From Spongilla lacustris (Eukaryota > Porifera > Demospongiae > Spongillida > Spongillidae), in NCBI GenBank assembly GCA_949361645.1, contig OX442435.1:4202220-4266219 (forward strand): DNA of 64,000 bases, written 5' to 3'. Both the position numbers and the translations under genes were made by a program. This document shows, piece after piece, positions 23,660 through 34,335 of the stretch. Every line of letters starts with the position of its first letter. The first letter of the stretch is position 1. The notes below the pieces were generated by a model. That model made no database searches, had not been told where the DNA came from, and saw only the letters and a program-made list of their open reading frames with translations.

Positions 23660-24966
23660 TATTTGCTTGTTACAACAGTAAACACAATCTAAATTTATTC
23701 AATTCATGATGCAACATACAATTAGTCTTAGGGACACCCCACTACACCACAGTGACAGAAAGAGTACTCCCACTGCTATGCTACAAATGGCTATGTGATT
23801 CTGCAAGCACTTAATTTAATTAACAAAGGGAAGTGGGGATGGGTGTAATTCTAATTTGAACAGGGTTTCCCTGGTTCCTGGTGTTCTTCAGGTCGCTTGT
23901 TATGAAAATGCAAGTGCTGCTCTAGGACTAATAGCCTGGTGTGCAGGTTGCAATTATGATGCCATAAAGAAACACTAATTAACTATGTTACTATGTAATT
24001 ACTGTTCAGCCCATACAGGCATACACAATGTTGCACAGTTTTTAAAATATTAAAGTAGTGATACCACCAAGTCTGTTTTCCTGATGATAAGCTGGGTGAA
24101 TTTCTCGATATGACAGCAACAGGTGTACCCCTTCCTTCATTACAATTGAGTGCTTTGCAAATTAAAGTGATAAGCAGGGTACATGTAGATTTGTTTCATG
24201 CTCTGGCAAAAAATCTGGCGTTTGAAGTACACAGCTGTACATTTTCAAGTGCAATAATTATCAGATCTGGATTTTACTATTTAGAAGTTATCATGCCTTA
24301 CTGCTGAAGTCATGCCACTATGAGATGCCCTTCTTCTAGCACTATTTGGTGGAGATATAGCTAATGGAGGGTGTGAACTATTTACCTTACCTGCTTATTT
24401 TGCTGGTCTGGGAATCAGCTTCAGCATTGTCTGCCCCTACTATGCCGCTACTCAAGGCACCGAATTTTGGCAGAGGTCATAAAAGGATCTGCAAGGTTCA
24501 GTGCTTCCTGCCACTTAGCTGCACTAAATGAGGCCAGACACGAAGTAAGATAAAAAAATTAAAAATCCTTGCAACATATTTTCCAAGTAGGCAACAAGCT
24601 ACCAGAAGGATAGTGAAAGGTCAAACTTCAAGAATGTTACCAGATTTGGCTTCAATGCAGATGAGAGATGGTATCCTACTACTATGCCAGTTAAATGTGA
24701 TGGTGGTCCTAACTTCACACTACTGTCTTTGGAATGTTGCTGCTGAGGCTACTATTTTACCAAATGACCCAGGACTATGGCTATGGCTTGAATAGCTTGA
24801 CCAAGTGTCAGAACCTCAGGTGGAAGTGTTGTTTGATGTCCTTAATAATAAATGATACTAGTATTATTATTCTATTCAATAATATCGTACTAACTACTAA
24901 TTGCCCCAAGCTTGAAATCATCCTGATCAATTAATTGTTTATAAAAGGACATGTATAAAATTAAGT
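23660..24966. other. Intergenic region with possible element debris
   Basis: No gene recognised. Around 24640-24730 one plus-strand frame reads MPVKCDGGPNF, which faintly recalls the retroelement integrase core context, but it is interrupted on both sides and too short to call. The ORFs at 24110-24307 and 24613-24795 have no domain. Confidence 0.4.
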
Positions 24967-27900
24967 TCAGCAGTATCTCCGTTCAATTGTCTTTGCTAGT
25001 GAGTTTTTATCAATTTCCCTTAATGATGTGATAACAGCCCTCCAGGTTGGGTTGGTGCACACCTCCAGCCATTTGCTGAGCATTCTCATCATCGCATCCT
25101 CACATTTGTTGTAACAGTCACTCTGAATGGCCCGAAGGGCCTGATCTGGAATACCCAGTTGAAGTCCAAGCTTGTACCAGTCTGCAATGCACTCCTTTCC
25201 GACACTTGTGTATAATGCCTGCAGGTCAGGTACCTCTATACCATCTCCACTTAGACTGAGGATTAAGTGCACAGCAAAATGATAATGCATCTGCAATCTG
25301 TAAATTGTAATGCTAATAACTATGGTATTAATTTTAAATAAACACTACCATGTCACTGAACCCTGCTTTCACTCACCCCAAGACTCCAAATACTACATAC
25401 TTCCCCTAAGATGGCAGCTATCCACTAGGCCCCTTTGTACTCATTTTTTAAAACCCTCACTTTGCATCTATTCTCATAAATATTCCTTTTTAAAAATATA
25501 GATCTGCACACTCACGCCCTTGCAGCCTTATCAAAAGCTCCTCCACTGCCAGTAAGGATATCAATCAAGGTCTGCTTGTAGGCCTGTGGTTTGTTTTGCT
25601 GCTGCCACTTTTTAAGCATAGTCAGCAGTGCTGTTGGGGTGTGCTCCACAGGGACACCAAGGTGCACAGCTAGAATGGAGAGGTCAGCATTATCAGCAAC
25701 GTAGGATGAGCATCTGGTGAGCTCTTCATTAGTGACCTCTGAGTACACCTGCCCAAGGTGGACAATGCAAGATAGGGCCACAATTGAAGCAAGTACTGCA
25801 TTGCAATTTACATGTACTGGTACTTCATTTTCATTATCACTGTCTTCAGCATGTTTGTATTGACCAATACGAACTCTGCAATGAAAATGAAGGTAAAATG
25901 TAATTGTTAAAGCAAATTCCTATTTGCTTGTCCACCTTTGAGCCAAAATTGACATATTTATTCTCTCCAAGTGGTATGCAAGATGGGAACGTGCAAGGCC
26001 ACCCATTTTGCTTGACCAGTTGCACACCACCAGGACCTGATCATCAATGCATCTGATGTCACTTTGTTTCATTTCCAGGGCCTTTGATAGCTTTGCAAAA
26101 CCCTCTCTATCCATCTCTTTGAGCAATGCCTTGATCTCACTCTGATATAGAGCCCCTTCCTTGCACTGTCAAAATGGTAAGTATGTGTATGGATAAATAC
26201 TTTAACAACTTACTGTGGCAGCAGGGATTTTCAACCAAAGCTGTTGTTCAGCTGTAGGTTGTGAAACAGCATCAAACTCACACCGCAGGGAAGTGATACT
26301 TTCTGTTTCAGTTGATATTGGAGCAAAGTGAGGGATTGCCCCTTTGCAGCTTTCACATTTGAATCCAGGTCTGACTTCAATAGAAGGAAACCATAGGTAA
26401 AGGTCATGAATTGCTCCAAGTAGCAGCTTCAGAATGGAACGACAGGTAGAAGGAAAGTTGTACCTATCAACATAGAAACAATGGGATCTTCGCACAATAT
26501 CCACATGAATGCTGAAGTTTGATCCATACAGTGTAACATCATCAATACTGCAGTTACGTTCATCCTCTCCATATTTGAATGTAATACGATTTGAATATAC
26601 TCCAGGTTTAAAAGCAATACAAAACCCATGGGTTTTAGTTAGAAGTGTGGCCAGTCGAACAAAGAACCCTGGAGGGACATACTTCGAGCTAAATGTAAGA
26701 TGCAGTGGAGCAGATACAAGAACAGCATCTGGTGGTGTTTCTATGGTATCAATTGGACAAAGGGGTAGCATGCAAGGCATGAAGTACTTCTTTCCATAGC
26801 TTATAGGAACTGAAGGGACAGCTTCTTTTATTTCAGCAATCAGAAGGAAATGGTCCAACAAATCTACAAAGGCTTGTGGGTCCACAACACGATCAGGAAT
26901 GGATGTCTTCCAAACCTCATTGTATAAAGCTTCAACAAGTATGCCATTCTTGTGCAGGAGTCTCCGCGCCTCTCTTGGGCCCACCAAGCTACCGACAGAT
27001 ATATCCGAAGCAAGGAGGGTACCAAATTGCTCCACTAACCACTTTGGTTGGGCAATAACAATGTCCTTCATGCTGTTGACATCAGAGTAGTGGAGGAACA
27101 CTCCAAGCTCATGGTAGAAGCCAAGAACACTGAGAAGAGTTGTGTCGTCATCAATTTCACATGCTTTGGCAATAATGGCAACATCATCCAATGATACGAT
27201 TGGTTTTGATTTTGTTAGCTTGGTAAACAGCTTACGGAATAATACCCATGCAATAGGGGTTGGGATGCATAGAGCATCTGAAATAAATTCGCTCACTGCC
27301 CTCTTCACTTCTTTGATTCCAGGATCTTCCTCATTTCCTCTTTTTTTGCAATTTAATATTAAAATTCCCTTGACTTGATCTGAAAATGGTTTGCCTTTAT
27401 ATTCTCTTTCACACTCCCCTGTAATGGCTTCCTTCCTATCTGCATCAAGCATGTCTCCATGTGTTCCTATGACAACTATGCGAGGAAATGAAGGAACACT
27501 AGCTCCACTACTTGAATGTTGGGCTCTGTAATATCTTTCTGCCCTTTTTGAGAGGCTAGCATTGATGCATGACATCCACTGAACCATGAGGTCTAGTGTG
27601 CTCAAGTTCAATGTCTCCAGTTTTGTGGACTTCCCATTTTGATTCCATACTACACTGACTTTGTCGTGCATGTCCTTTGAAGCATCAAACATGAGAAAAA
27701 ACATGGTACGAGATGTCAGAAATGCAGGAAGGACATCCAGAAAAACCCTCTGTCCTCCGCAGTCCCACACATTCAGATACTGATCTATCCCAGCATCTAA
27801 TGAAGCATTTCCAACTAAATATGACCGTGCTTTAGCTACTATTTCAGAATGCCCTTTTTCAGCATCATTCTCAAAGGAAGCATTGGAGATATGACTTAAT

Positions 27901-28249
27901 CCAGAACACTTTTTTTCTCCAGGACTAAAGATCTTTACAGCAAACGCTGCAGTGAGGTCCTCCAGCTTTTTCTCACTATTCACTTGCTTAGCTAGTACAG
28001 CCAGCTCTTCAAGTTCGTCTTCTTCTGTGAGATCACACCAGTAGCCATCTCCTGTTTTGGAAGATCTCTTCCACTGGTACTTCACCTCTTTTGTGTCAGC
28101 CATAGGAGTGCTTGTTGCTTTGTCTGCGAGGGGATGGTTCATCAGAGCCCCTAGTAATGTACTCTTCCCTGCTCCTGCTTCACCAATGAACATCACTCGA
28201 CCATAGGCAACGTTGACTTCACCTAGTTTTAAGGCTTGTTCGAAGGCCT
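24967..28249 (-). CDS. Roco-family GTPase (Roc-COR) with C-terminal death-fold domains
   Basis: Exons on the minus strand: 26214-28249, 25936-26165, 25516-25875, 24967-25297; all lengths fit consecutive phases. The large exon begins EAFEQALKLG and has the Roc P-loop GEAGAGKST, the G3 motif NVWDCGGQ and a G4-like IGTHGD where NKxD or TKxD would be usual. A COR domain follows (TPIAWVLFRKLFTKL ... AQPKWLVEQFG). Exons 2, 3 and 4 each carry a death-fold pattern: LSKALEMKQSDI ... ARSHLAYHLERIN; LAVHLGVPVE ... LLTMLKKW; and WYKLGLQLGIPDQAL ... MLSKWLEVCTNPTW, the last a clear death domain. Roco GTPases are signalling switches that dimerise through COR; death-domain versions link to apoptosis or innate immunity. 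The donor of exon 2 (GTGGAC) is weak. No kinase domain is seen. The 5' part is in the small exons upstream (28473-30891). Confidence 0.88.
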
Positions 28250-28472
28250 CTAAGAATGGCTCAGTTATTAACAGGCAATTAATTTAATTTAACCAAACAC
28301 TACAGTGCTAGTTAAATTCACATACAGTGCATTCGTTAAATGATACAATAACATTGGTAACATTGTTAGAATGGCCAAAAAAAAAAGAAATTAGAAGCAC
28401 ATGCTTATCTGTTGCATTTTGCTTAATTATATACATCAAGAAAAAGAAGGGTGAACACTGTGCAACTCTCAC

Positions 28473-28860
28473 CTTTGACCTTTCCACATGAAAATGAATC
28501 TGCAAAATATGTTTACTATAAATCGCTATGGTACAATACAAATTTACTCACGGTGAGAGGTATGGCTACATGTGTATAAATTGTGCACAATAAAGAAACA
28601 GTAAATGCATAATTGGTGTTGATGTTTCCAACATACCAGTTGAGGGACAGATTGCATTACAGTAGAAAGATTGGTTAGTCATTCAACTCAAATGAACACA
28701 GAAATGGACAATGATACAAGTGAGGTTCATGCAATGCTATGAAATTAAACTTACGGACTGTTCACAATAATCACGACAAATGTGTAGCAAGAAAGAGCAA
28801 AGATAAAATGACATGAGATTAATGCCCTTTTAAAAATAAGTGTCAACACTGCTTACTAAA
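28473..28860 (-). CDS. Candidate tiny 5' exons of the Roco gene (4, 3, 14 and 7 nt)
   Basis: Four small pieces lie between AG and GTRAG-type signals: 28857-28860 (4 nt, acceptor TTTTTCAG, donor GTAAGC), 28755-28757 (3 nt, GAACAG/GTAAGT), 28552-28565 (14 nt, CATGTAG/GTGAGT) and 28473-28479 (7 nt, GGAAAG/GTGAGAG). Joined to the acceptor at 28249 they read F-I-P-I-P-L-T-V-K and then EAFEQALKLG, in the correct frame and without a stop. V-K directly before EAF is what I would expect from the segment leading into the P-loop of Roco proteins, which supports the 7-nt exon most strongly. The 14-nt exon is plausible, the 4-nt one least certain. There is no transcript evidence. Confidence 0.5.
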
Positions 28861-28990
28861 CTGAAAAATTGTACTCTAAATTATATCCTGCCCTACATGA
28901 AACCTTTTAAGAAAGGCATTATGGTAATGCACATGCAAGCCATACTTGTCACTATACCTAAGCAAGCAACTTAAATTCAATACTTTTTTT

Positions 28991-29017
28991 GGGGGGCGGG
29001 GGGGGGGGGGGGGGGGG
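28991..29017 (+). repeat. Poly-G tract, 27 nt with one C
   Basis: G6-C-G20, inside the longest gap of the Roco ladder (28860-29090). Confidence 0.97.
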
Positions 29018-29090
29018 TTAAAAAGTGCAATACAATGAACTACAAGTTCAGTAGTACAAATGCCATGATATGCATACCAATAGCACTTAC

Positions 29091-30891
29091 AGACTTTATT
29101 GCAGGATGAAAAAAAAATAGGGAGAGTAGGGGGTAAATTCAATGTGGCATTTTAACAATGACAAGCACTTACGCGCTGCATTTAGACCATGGTTTATGTG
29201 CAAAAATAGATTAATAGATAAATCTCAAATCAGTTGTATGATGATTTTCATCACTTACAGACTTGATGTGAAAAGAAAAGGTGACAGAGTGGAAGGCAAT
29301 GATATATAGTAATATGATGTAAGGATAAGATAAAAGATACTCTGATTTATTAGAACTTACACGCTTCACACATTAGATCACAGGAACATAAAATAATGTA
29401 TCAGTTGACATAATAAAACACACACTGGAAACTTACAGCCTTCATTATAAATAATGGTGTAAGGGCAATGACATTTTGATAAGTCATTGAGGAATGGATT
29501 TACATGCAAGCAACTTACACGCTTAATTCATTGATGGCAAAAGTGATGTGGTGTGCAACCAAAAATATCATATATATAATTATATGCCACAATGTATAAA
29601 GTGTTCTCGCTTACCCGCTTTGTTGCAAATTGAATGCGTACCAGGAAAATGAAGATAATGTTATTACAAACAATGATTTGTAACAAATTACTTATAATCA
29701 TGCTACTAGCTCAAGTAATTTAAATTAGAGGATTGATATGCTGACTGCAATAGTTAATTCAAATTCAAATGGAATAGCAAAACTGTCTATTTACTGCAAC
29801 TTACAGCCTTCATAGTGATATGGATGAGCATTGAAGGTTCAATGAAAAGAATGAAGGTCAAGACAGCCACAAAATTTCATATGGGGGGCATAAACTCACA
29901 GCCTTCATCAATGGCCGAAACAAGTAAATGAAAATGAAAAATCATGCAGTCTAGAGACATTGATAACTTACGTCCTTTGCTTCCACACACAGTTAGTTAC
30001 ATAGCATGCAATAGAAGTGGAATGGGTGAGGTGGCATAGTATGCGACATTACAAACAGCACCTGTATTTGAATGGCTGCACTTACAATCTTTGTTTCACA
30101 TTAAAGTGAAACATAAGTGAAACATAAGCAACTCAAGTGAATATAAGTGCATCACTGCCGTTCATTTGAACTTACATCCTGTGAAAGTTGCTAAAAGAAT
30201 TAATGCAATAAGGATTAAAAGTCTATGGTATTTTTCTATATATTAGGCACTTACAGCCTTCATTTTTATTGACAGTGTCCAAGATTTATGAAAATTCGTT
30301 AACTCACACCTAACACACAATAAGATACTTACACTCTTCATTGCATCAAAATGTAGTGAGATAATAATTTTTGTTAAAAATAACCCAAGTAACATACTAC
30401 CTCAACTTACAGACTTATTCCAATCAGACATAAATATTATACACAGGACAGAAGGAATTAATGGCACATGTCAGAACACAGAAATAACAACTGTATATGC
30501 ACTTACAATCTTCATTATTGATACCATTTAGACATGTTGATCAAAAGAAAGCACAACAGATATCCAACAAACATAAATCCATTACAGTTCATTCAATGCC
30601 AACTTACGGCCTTTCCATGCAAGCAAGAAGCAAAAGACATCATAAATACCAAGAGCAAAGGCTGATATGATACTTACAGTCTTGAATGAATCAAGCAATT
30701 GCATGTGCACCGGGAAAGGATATATATATATATATAATTATAATTATAATTATAATTATAATAATTATATAATTATAATCAAAATTGAGGTACATGCAGG
30801 CACTTACACGCTTCATTTTAGAATTTAATGAAGAACACATCAACAAAAATGGTGTCATATTCACTTTGGACTTTTTAATTGCACTTACACG
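29091..30891 (-). other. Ladder of 20 AG-NNN-GTRAGY units, candidate one-codon exons
   Basis: On the minus strand, three-nucleotide pieces flanked by AG and GTAAGT, GTAAGC or GTGAGT lie at 30889, 30808, 30678, 30608, 30507, 30411, 30333, 30255, 30176, 30086, 29972, 29900, 29805, 29615, 29519, 29437, 29361, 29259, 29173 and 29091 (left base of each). A 21st is at 28755. Spacing is mostly 70-130 bp. The triplets in transcript order are CGT CGT ACT GCC ATT TCT AGT GCT GAT ATT, then GAC GCT GCT CGG CGT GCT CGT TCT CGC TCT. None is a stop. Read in the Roco frame they give R-R-T-A-I-S-S-A-D-I and D-A-A-R-R-A-R-S-R-S. Upstream of most AGs there is a T-rich stretch and often a branch-point-like CTAAT, TTGAT or CTGAT, the same layout as UBA3 intron 4. 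The sequence between rungs is AT-rich and non-coding. Single-codon exons, recursive splice sites or a decayed tandem intron repeat are all possible. Confidence 0.5.
30720..30780. repeat. (TA)n / ATAATT low-complexity tract
   Basis: A TA run followed by repeated TATAAT, lying in one ladder interval and making it longer than most (130 bp). Confidence 0.9.
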
Positions 30892-31537
30892 CTTCATTGT
30901 AGATCAGCTTGAATAGAAAAAAAAAGAACATAATAGTTCAAACGTGCAGACATGTTTAAAAGCACAAAGTCTTCTGTAACAGATCAGCAATTCAGTATTT
31001 GCAATGAAAAATGTATAGTAGATCATTATAATGCATCAAAAGGTGGAAGGTCATCACCCTTGCAGATATGATATGCGTTATTCAAGATATTCAAAAGCAC
31101 AATTGCATGGTACGAACTGAATGTTTTGAGATTTGATAGGTGGGGGGGGAAAAGGTATACTCATGAAATGCTAATGGTGAATCTGCTCAATTTGTGTGGC
31201 TGCAGAACGGAAGGCACATACTTCTTGCGACAGTATATAGTAAAGATGAGGAAAAATGATGAATGCACAGCAGAGTTTAATGCGAAGTACGTTCAATCGG
31301 CAAGAACGTCTGCAATGTTGCCTGCCATTAGTTTGTAACAACATTGTAGCAAGAATAACTGTGAATTTTAATATCGTTCGTTACGGTGAGAAAAGATCTT
31401 CTCATTAGGCATAATTGGGTGATTCTCCATCGTTCGCTATCGTAAGTCGCTATATCCACAACGTACTCAGCGGATCATTTACATGTAGTGTGTTAAAGCG
31501 GATGAAGAGACTATTCGGCGGCTTCTGCATGTATACT
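30892..31537. other. Probable 5' region of the Roco transcription unit, first exon not identified
   Basis: If the ladder is transcribed, a first exon with a start codon must lie here or further right. One candidate on the minus strand is an ATG near 31424 reading MENHPIMPNEKIFSHRN, but its donor would be a poor GTAACG and its phase does not fit. The plus-strand ORF at 31126-31338 has no domain. A G8 run sits at 31141-31149. Confidence 0.3.
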
Positions 31538-32138
31538 CAGAGCCGCCGGAAGGAGTCGACAATTGGGGCGGCTCATTAATATTCATGACTTAATTAATGA
31601 TTTATTATCGCGCTTATCGATACTAAAAGTTAGGTAACTCCCGTACAAGAATCATTTTCCTTAAATTCAGACCCAAATACTTGTCTCCTACATGTATGTT
31701 CGTTGTCTGCAATGAATTCGTAAATTTAGAACTTTGTAAACTTCTTTCCAGCAATTAAATCCCGTAGATATGAAGGATTTCTCTAAAGAAGTTGTGGTAG
31801 TAAATCGTTATTCTTGTATTTATTTTTGTAAGCCATGACACACGAAAAGCAGAAAGCTTGATCACGATTAACAGCCATGGCCACCTTTGGAACCACTGAG
31901 CACTTCACGACTGAGGATTTCCCAAATTCACGCTGGAGAAAGCTAAAGTTCAAAGGCTGGTGTGCCTTGTCACCGATTTCGGGTAGCGGCAACTTACTGC
32001 AAGACATGTACACTATTCTGAATCGGTACGCGGCGAAAGAATTACCAAATGTCTAAATAAGTGTGTCGTTAATTAAAGTTATTAATATACCCAATAAAAA
32101 GTGGGGCGGCCTCAGCCGCCCCGGCTCCGGCGGCTCTG
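31538..32138 (-). mobile_element. Short hAT-like element keeping a TTF-type zinc-finger fragment
   Basis: The ends are inverted repeats beginning CAGAGCCGCCGGA (31538 forward; complement ending at 32138), with the GGCGGC theme repeated inside each end. Within it, minus-strand frame 31783-32013 reads QPLNFSFLQREFGKSSVV and then DQAFCFSCVMAYKNK. These match the start and the FCxxC knuckle of the TTF-type zinc finger that precedes many hAT-type transposases and ZMYM-like proteins. The rest of the transposase is missing, so this is a roughly 600-bp internally deleted copy. I saw no clean 8-bp target duplication. Confidence 0.6.
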
Positions 32139-32255
32139 TTAATATACGCAGTGACATGCCGATTGAACGTACTCCGCTTGTATCTATGGTTAAACCATAC
32201 TTCTGTGTGGGCGTGGCGTCGTGGTTGTGGACCAATAGACGGCGTAAGGAATGCA

Positions 32256-34140
32256 ATTATTCTTAATTGCGTCACTTCCGGAGTTCTTCCTGACTGTAGA
32301 AAGTAACACCTCGGAACTGTAGACTCTTACAGCGTTCATTGTTTATTTAGGCGTCCTATAATTCGATAACGTGGTCAGAGTGGCATGCTTACCTAAGTCA
32401 ACAGTCCAGCCCCAACTTTTACATAATATAATGTATCTTTTCCAGCAGTTCCCTATGTAATTTATTATACTTGTACTTGTGCGTAGTCAGGCTGATGCTT
32501 CTGAGTTTACAACACGAATACTTGCGCGCACACGCACAAACACAGTCAATACACGTGTGCTGTACCTAGCTAAAGTTCGAAGGGTTGAAGGTATATAAAA
32601 GCTGCATACTACACCTGCAACTGTCATACACACAAACTTGACAGCACATATAATACAGCTTACCTAGTGCCTCGACGTAAGCAGAGGGTCCATGTAGGAA
32701 AGCCACTTACAGAAAGATTTGCTAAACCATTTACGGAGTTAAATAGGGGGGGAGGGGTACAACAACCATTTACACATCATGTGTACAGTACTGCTTATAA
32801 CGTAACATCTGATCTTCAAGTGTGGCTACTATACATTGTATACTGGTAATAAAACGACACATGGTCATTATACGTACAGTACCAAATGTTTAGTAGCCAC
32901 GCTTGAAAATGTTACAATGTAAGCAGTACCTTGTGTTAGCTAAGCAATACATGGTTCTTGTACCTCCGTAAATGGTTTAGCAAATCTTTCTGTAAGTGGC
33001 TTACAAAATAGCTGCTTCCGACGCTTTCCTACATGAACCAATCATGACGCTGCTTACGTCGAGGTGCTAAGTAAGCTGTACTATATCACTCTATATGTGT
33101 TGTCAACTTTGTGTGTATGACACTTGCAGGTGTAGTATGCACCTTCAACGTCGTGTATTAATAATTGGTCTTAACTGTGTTTGTGAGTGTGCGTGTGTGA
33201 AGGCGCGCGCAAGTATTCGTGTTGTAAACTCAGAAGCACCAGTCTGGCTAAGCACAAGACTGAAGTACAAATAAATTACAGGAGATTCACTAGGGGACCG
33301 CTGGGGGGAAAAGTTACATAATATCATGTAAAAGCTGGGCTGGACTGTGTTGACTTAAGTAAGGATAATCAATTGCCACTCTGACCACGTTATCGAATTA
33401 TGGGACGCCTAAATAAACAATGAACGCTGTAAAAGTCCACAGTTCCGAGGTGTTATGCACCTACCAACGGTAAGTACGCACGCGTATGGGGGATTTGACA
33501 TTGGGTGTGGACCAAAATAGGTCTATAGCATCGCCTTTATATCCTTTATGCACAGCCACTTTGTACACATCACGTTAGGCCTCCGCCCCCCTGAGTAATT
33601 TTAATAGTCGTTCATCAGTCAGAACTACATGTATACGCACGGTAATGCACTATACACTAGACGCGTCCACGCACCTTCACTATCTTGATAATTCCAGAAA
33701 CAGACGCTGCGCAAAACTTCTCGTTTTCGATCAGCTTGCATTGTTGCCTTAAATGTACTGATTGCAGGTAACTGAATAAGGACAATGGAATGCCATCTAT
33801 GTGCAACGAGAATGCTATAAATATATACATGAGTGTCCTGGTTTTCCCCCCCATCTTCCCCCGAATCGCCAAATGCAGTTGTCTGTACATACTTACAATT
33901 ACGTATGTCCCTACAAACACGATCACTGATGACCAAAAATTATAAGGAGGAATGCAATTTTTTACGTCACGTCCGGAGACGGATTGCATGTAGAGGGACA
34001 GCTGTGTCGTGTATAAAGAATAAAGCACAAGAACAAGGTAGCAGGCAATGTTCAAAGGATGTATATCGGATTACATGTAGAGCCCAGTATTACGTAGGCT
34101 AGAAGAACTCCGGAAGTGACGCAATTAAGAATGATTGCGC
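32256..34140. mobile_element. 1.9-kb inverted-repeat element with inner fold-back
   Basis: Terminal repeats of about 37 bp: TTAATTGCGTCACTTCCGGA within 32256-32292 and its complement within 34104-34140. Inside, arms of about 550 bp (32305-32880 and 32893-33462) are also reverse complements: 'gataacgtggtcagagtggca' near 32368 pairs with 33372-33392. A third, partial copy of the terminal motif lies near 33950-33980. There is no transposase, and the ORFs here are by-products of the palindrome. Confidence 0.75.
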
Positions 34141-34173
34141 CGTTAAAGGAAGGGCCACTGCAAACCAAACATG

Positions 34174-34335
34174 CACAGCAAAAAAACGCATCAAATCAAT
34201 TATTGATTTCACAACGGATTTTTAAATCAATTGTTAAATCAACGCATGATTGGATAGTAAAAATCAAGTGCACTTGATTTTACTGTGAAATCAATTGTGA
34301 ATCAATAATTGATTTGACGCGTTTTTTTTGCTGTG
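34174..34335. mobile_element. 162-bp hairpin element
   Basis: The ends CACAGCAAAAAAACGC and GCGTTTTTTTTGCTGTG are complementary apart from one extra base. The arms continue inward as 'tcaaatcaattattgattt'. It is a small palindromic MITE-like unit. Confidence 0.85.

Noticed and set aside
24640..24730. Integrase-like motif (KCDGGPNF)
   Set aside because: Too short, interrupted on both sides, and no catalytic partners found.
28755..30891. Regularly spaced repeats resembling a CRISPR array
   Set aside because: The conserved part is only about 11 bp and matches splice-site consensus, the intervals vary, and the DNA is clearly eukaryotic.
28755..30891. Hydrophobic, membrane-helix-like peptide when the joined rungs are read one base off
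   Set aside because: That frame does not continue into the Roco reading frame; it is a by-product of the many NGT/NCT triplets.
32829..34102. Several ORFs of 60-132 codons on both strands
   Set aside because: They arise inside inverted-repeat DNA with mirrored open frames and have no domains.
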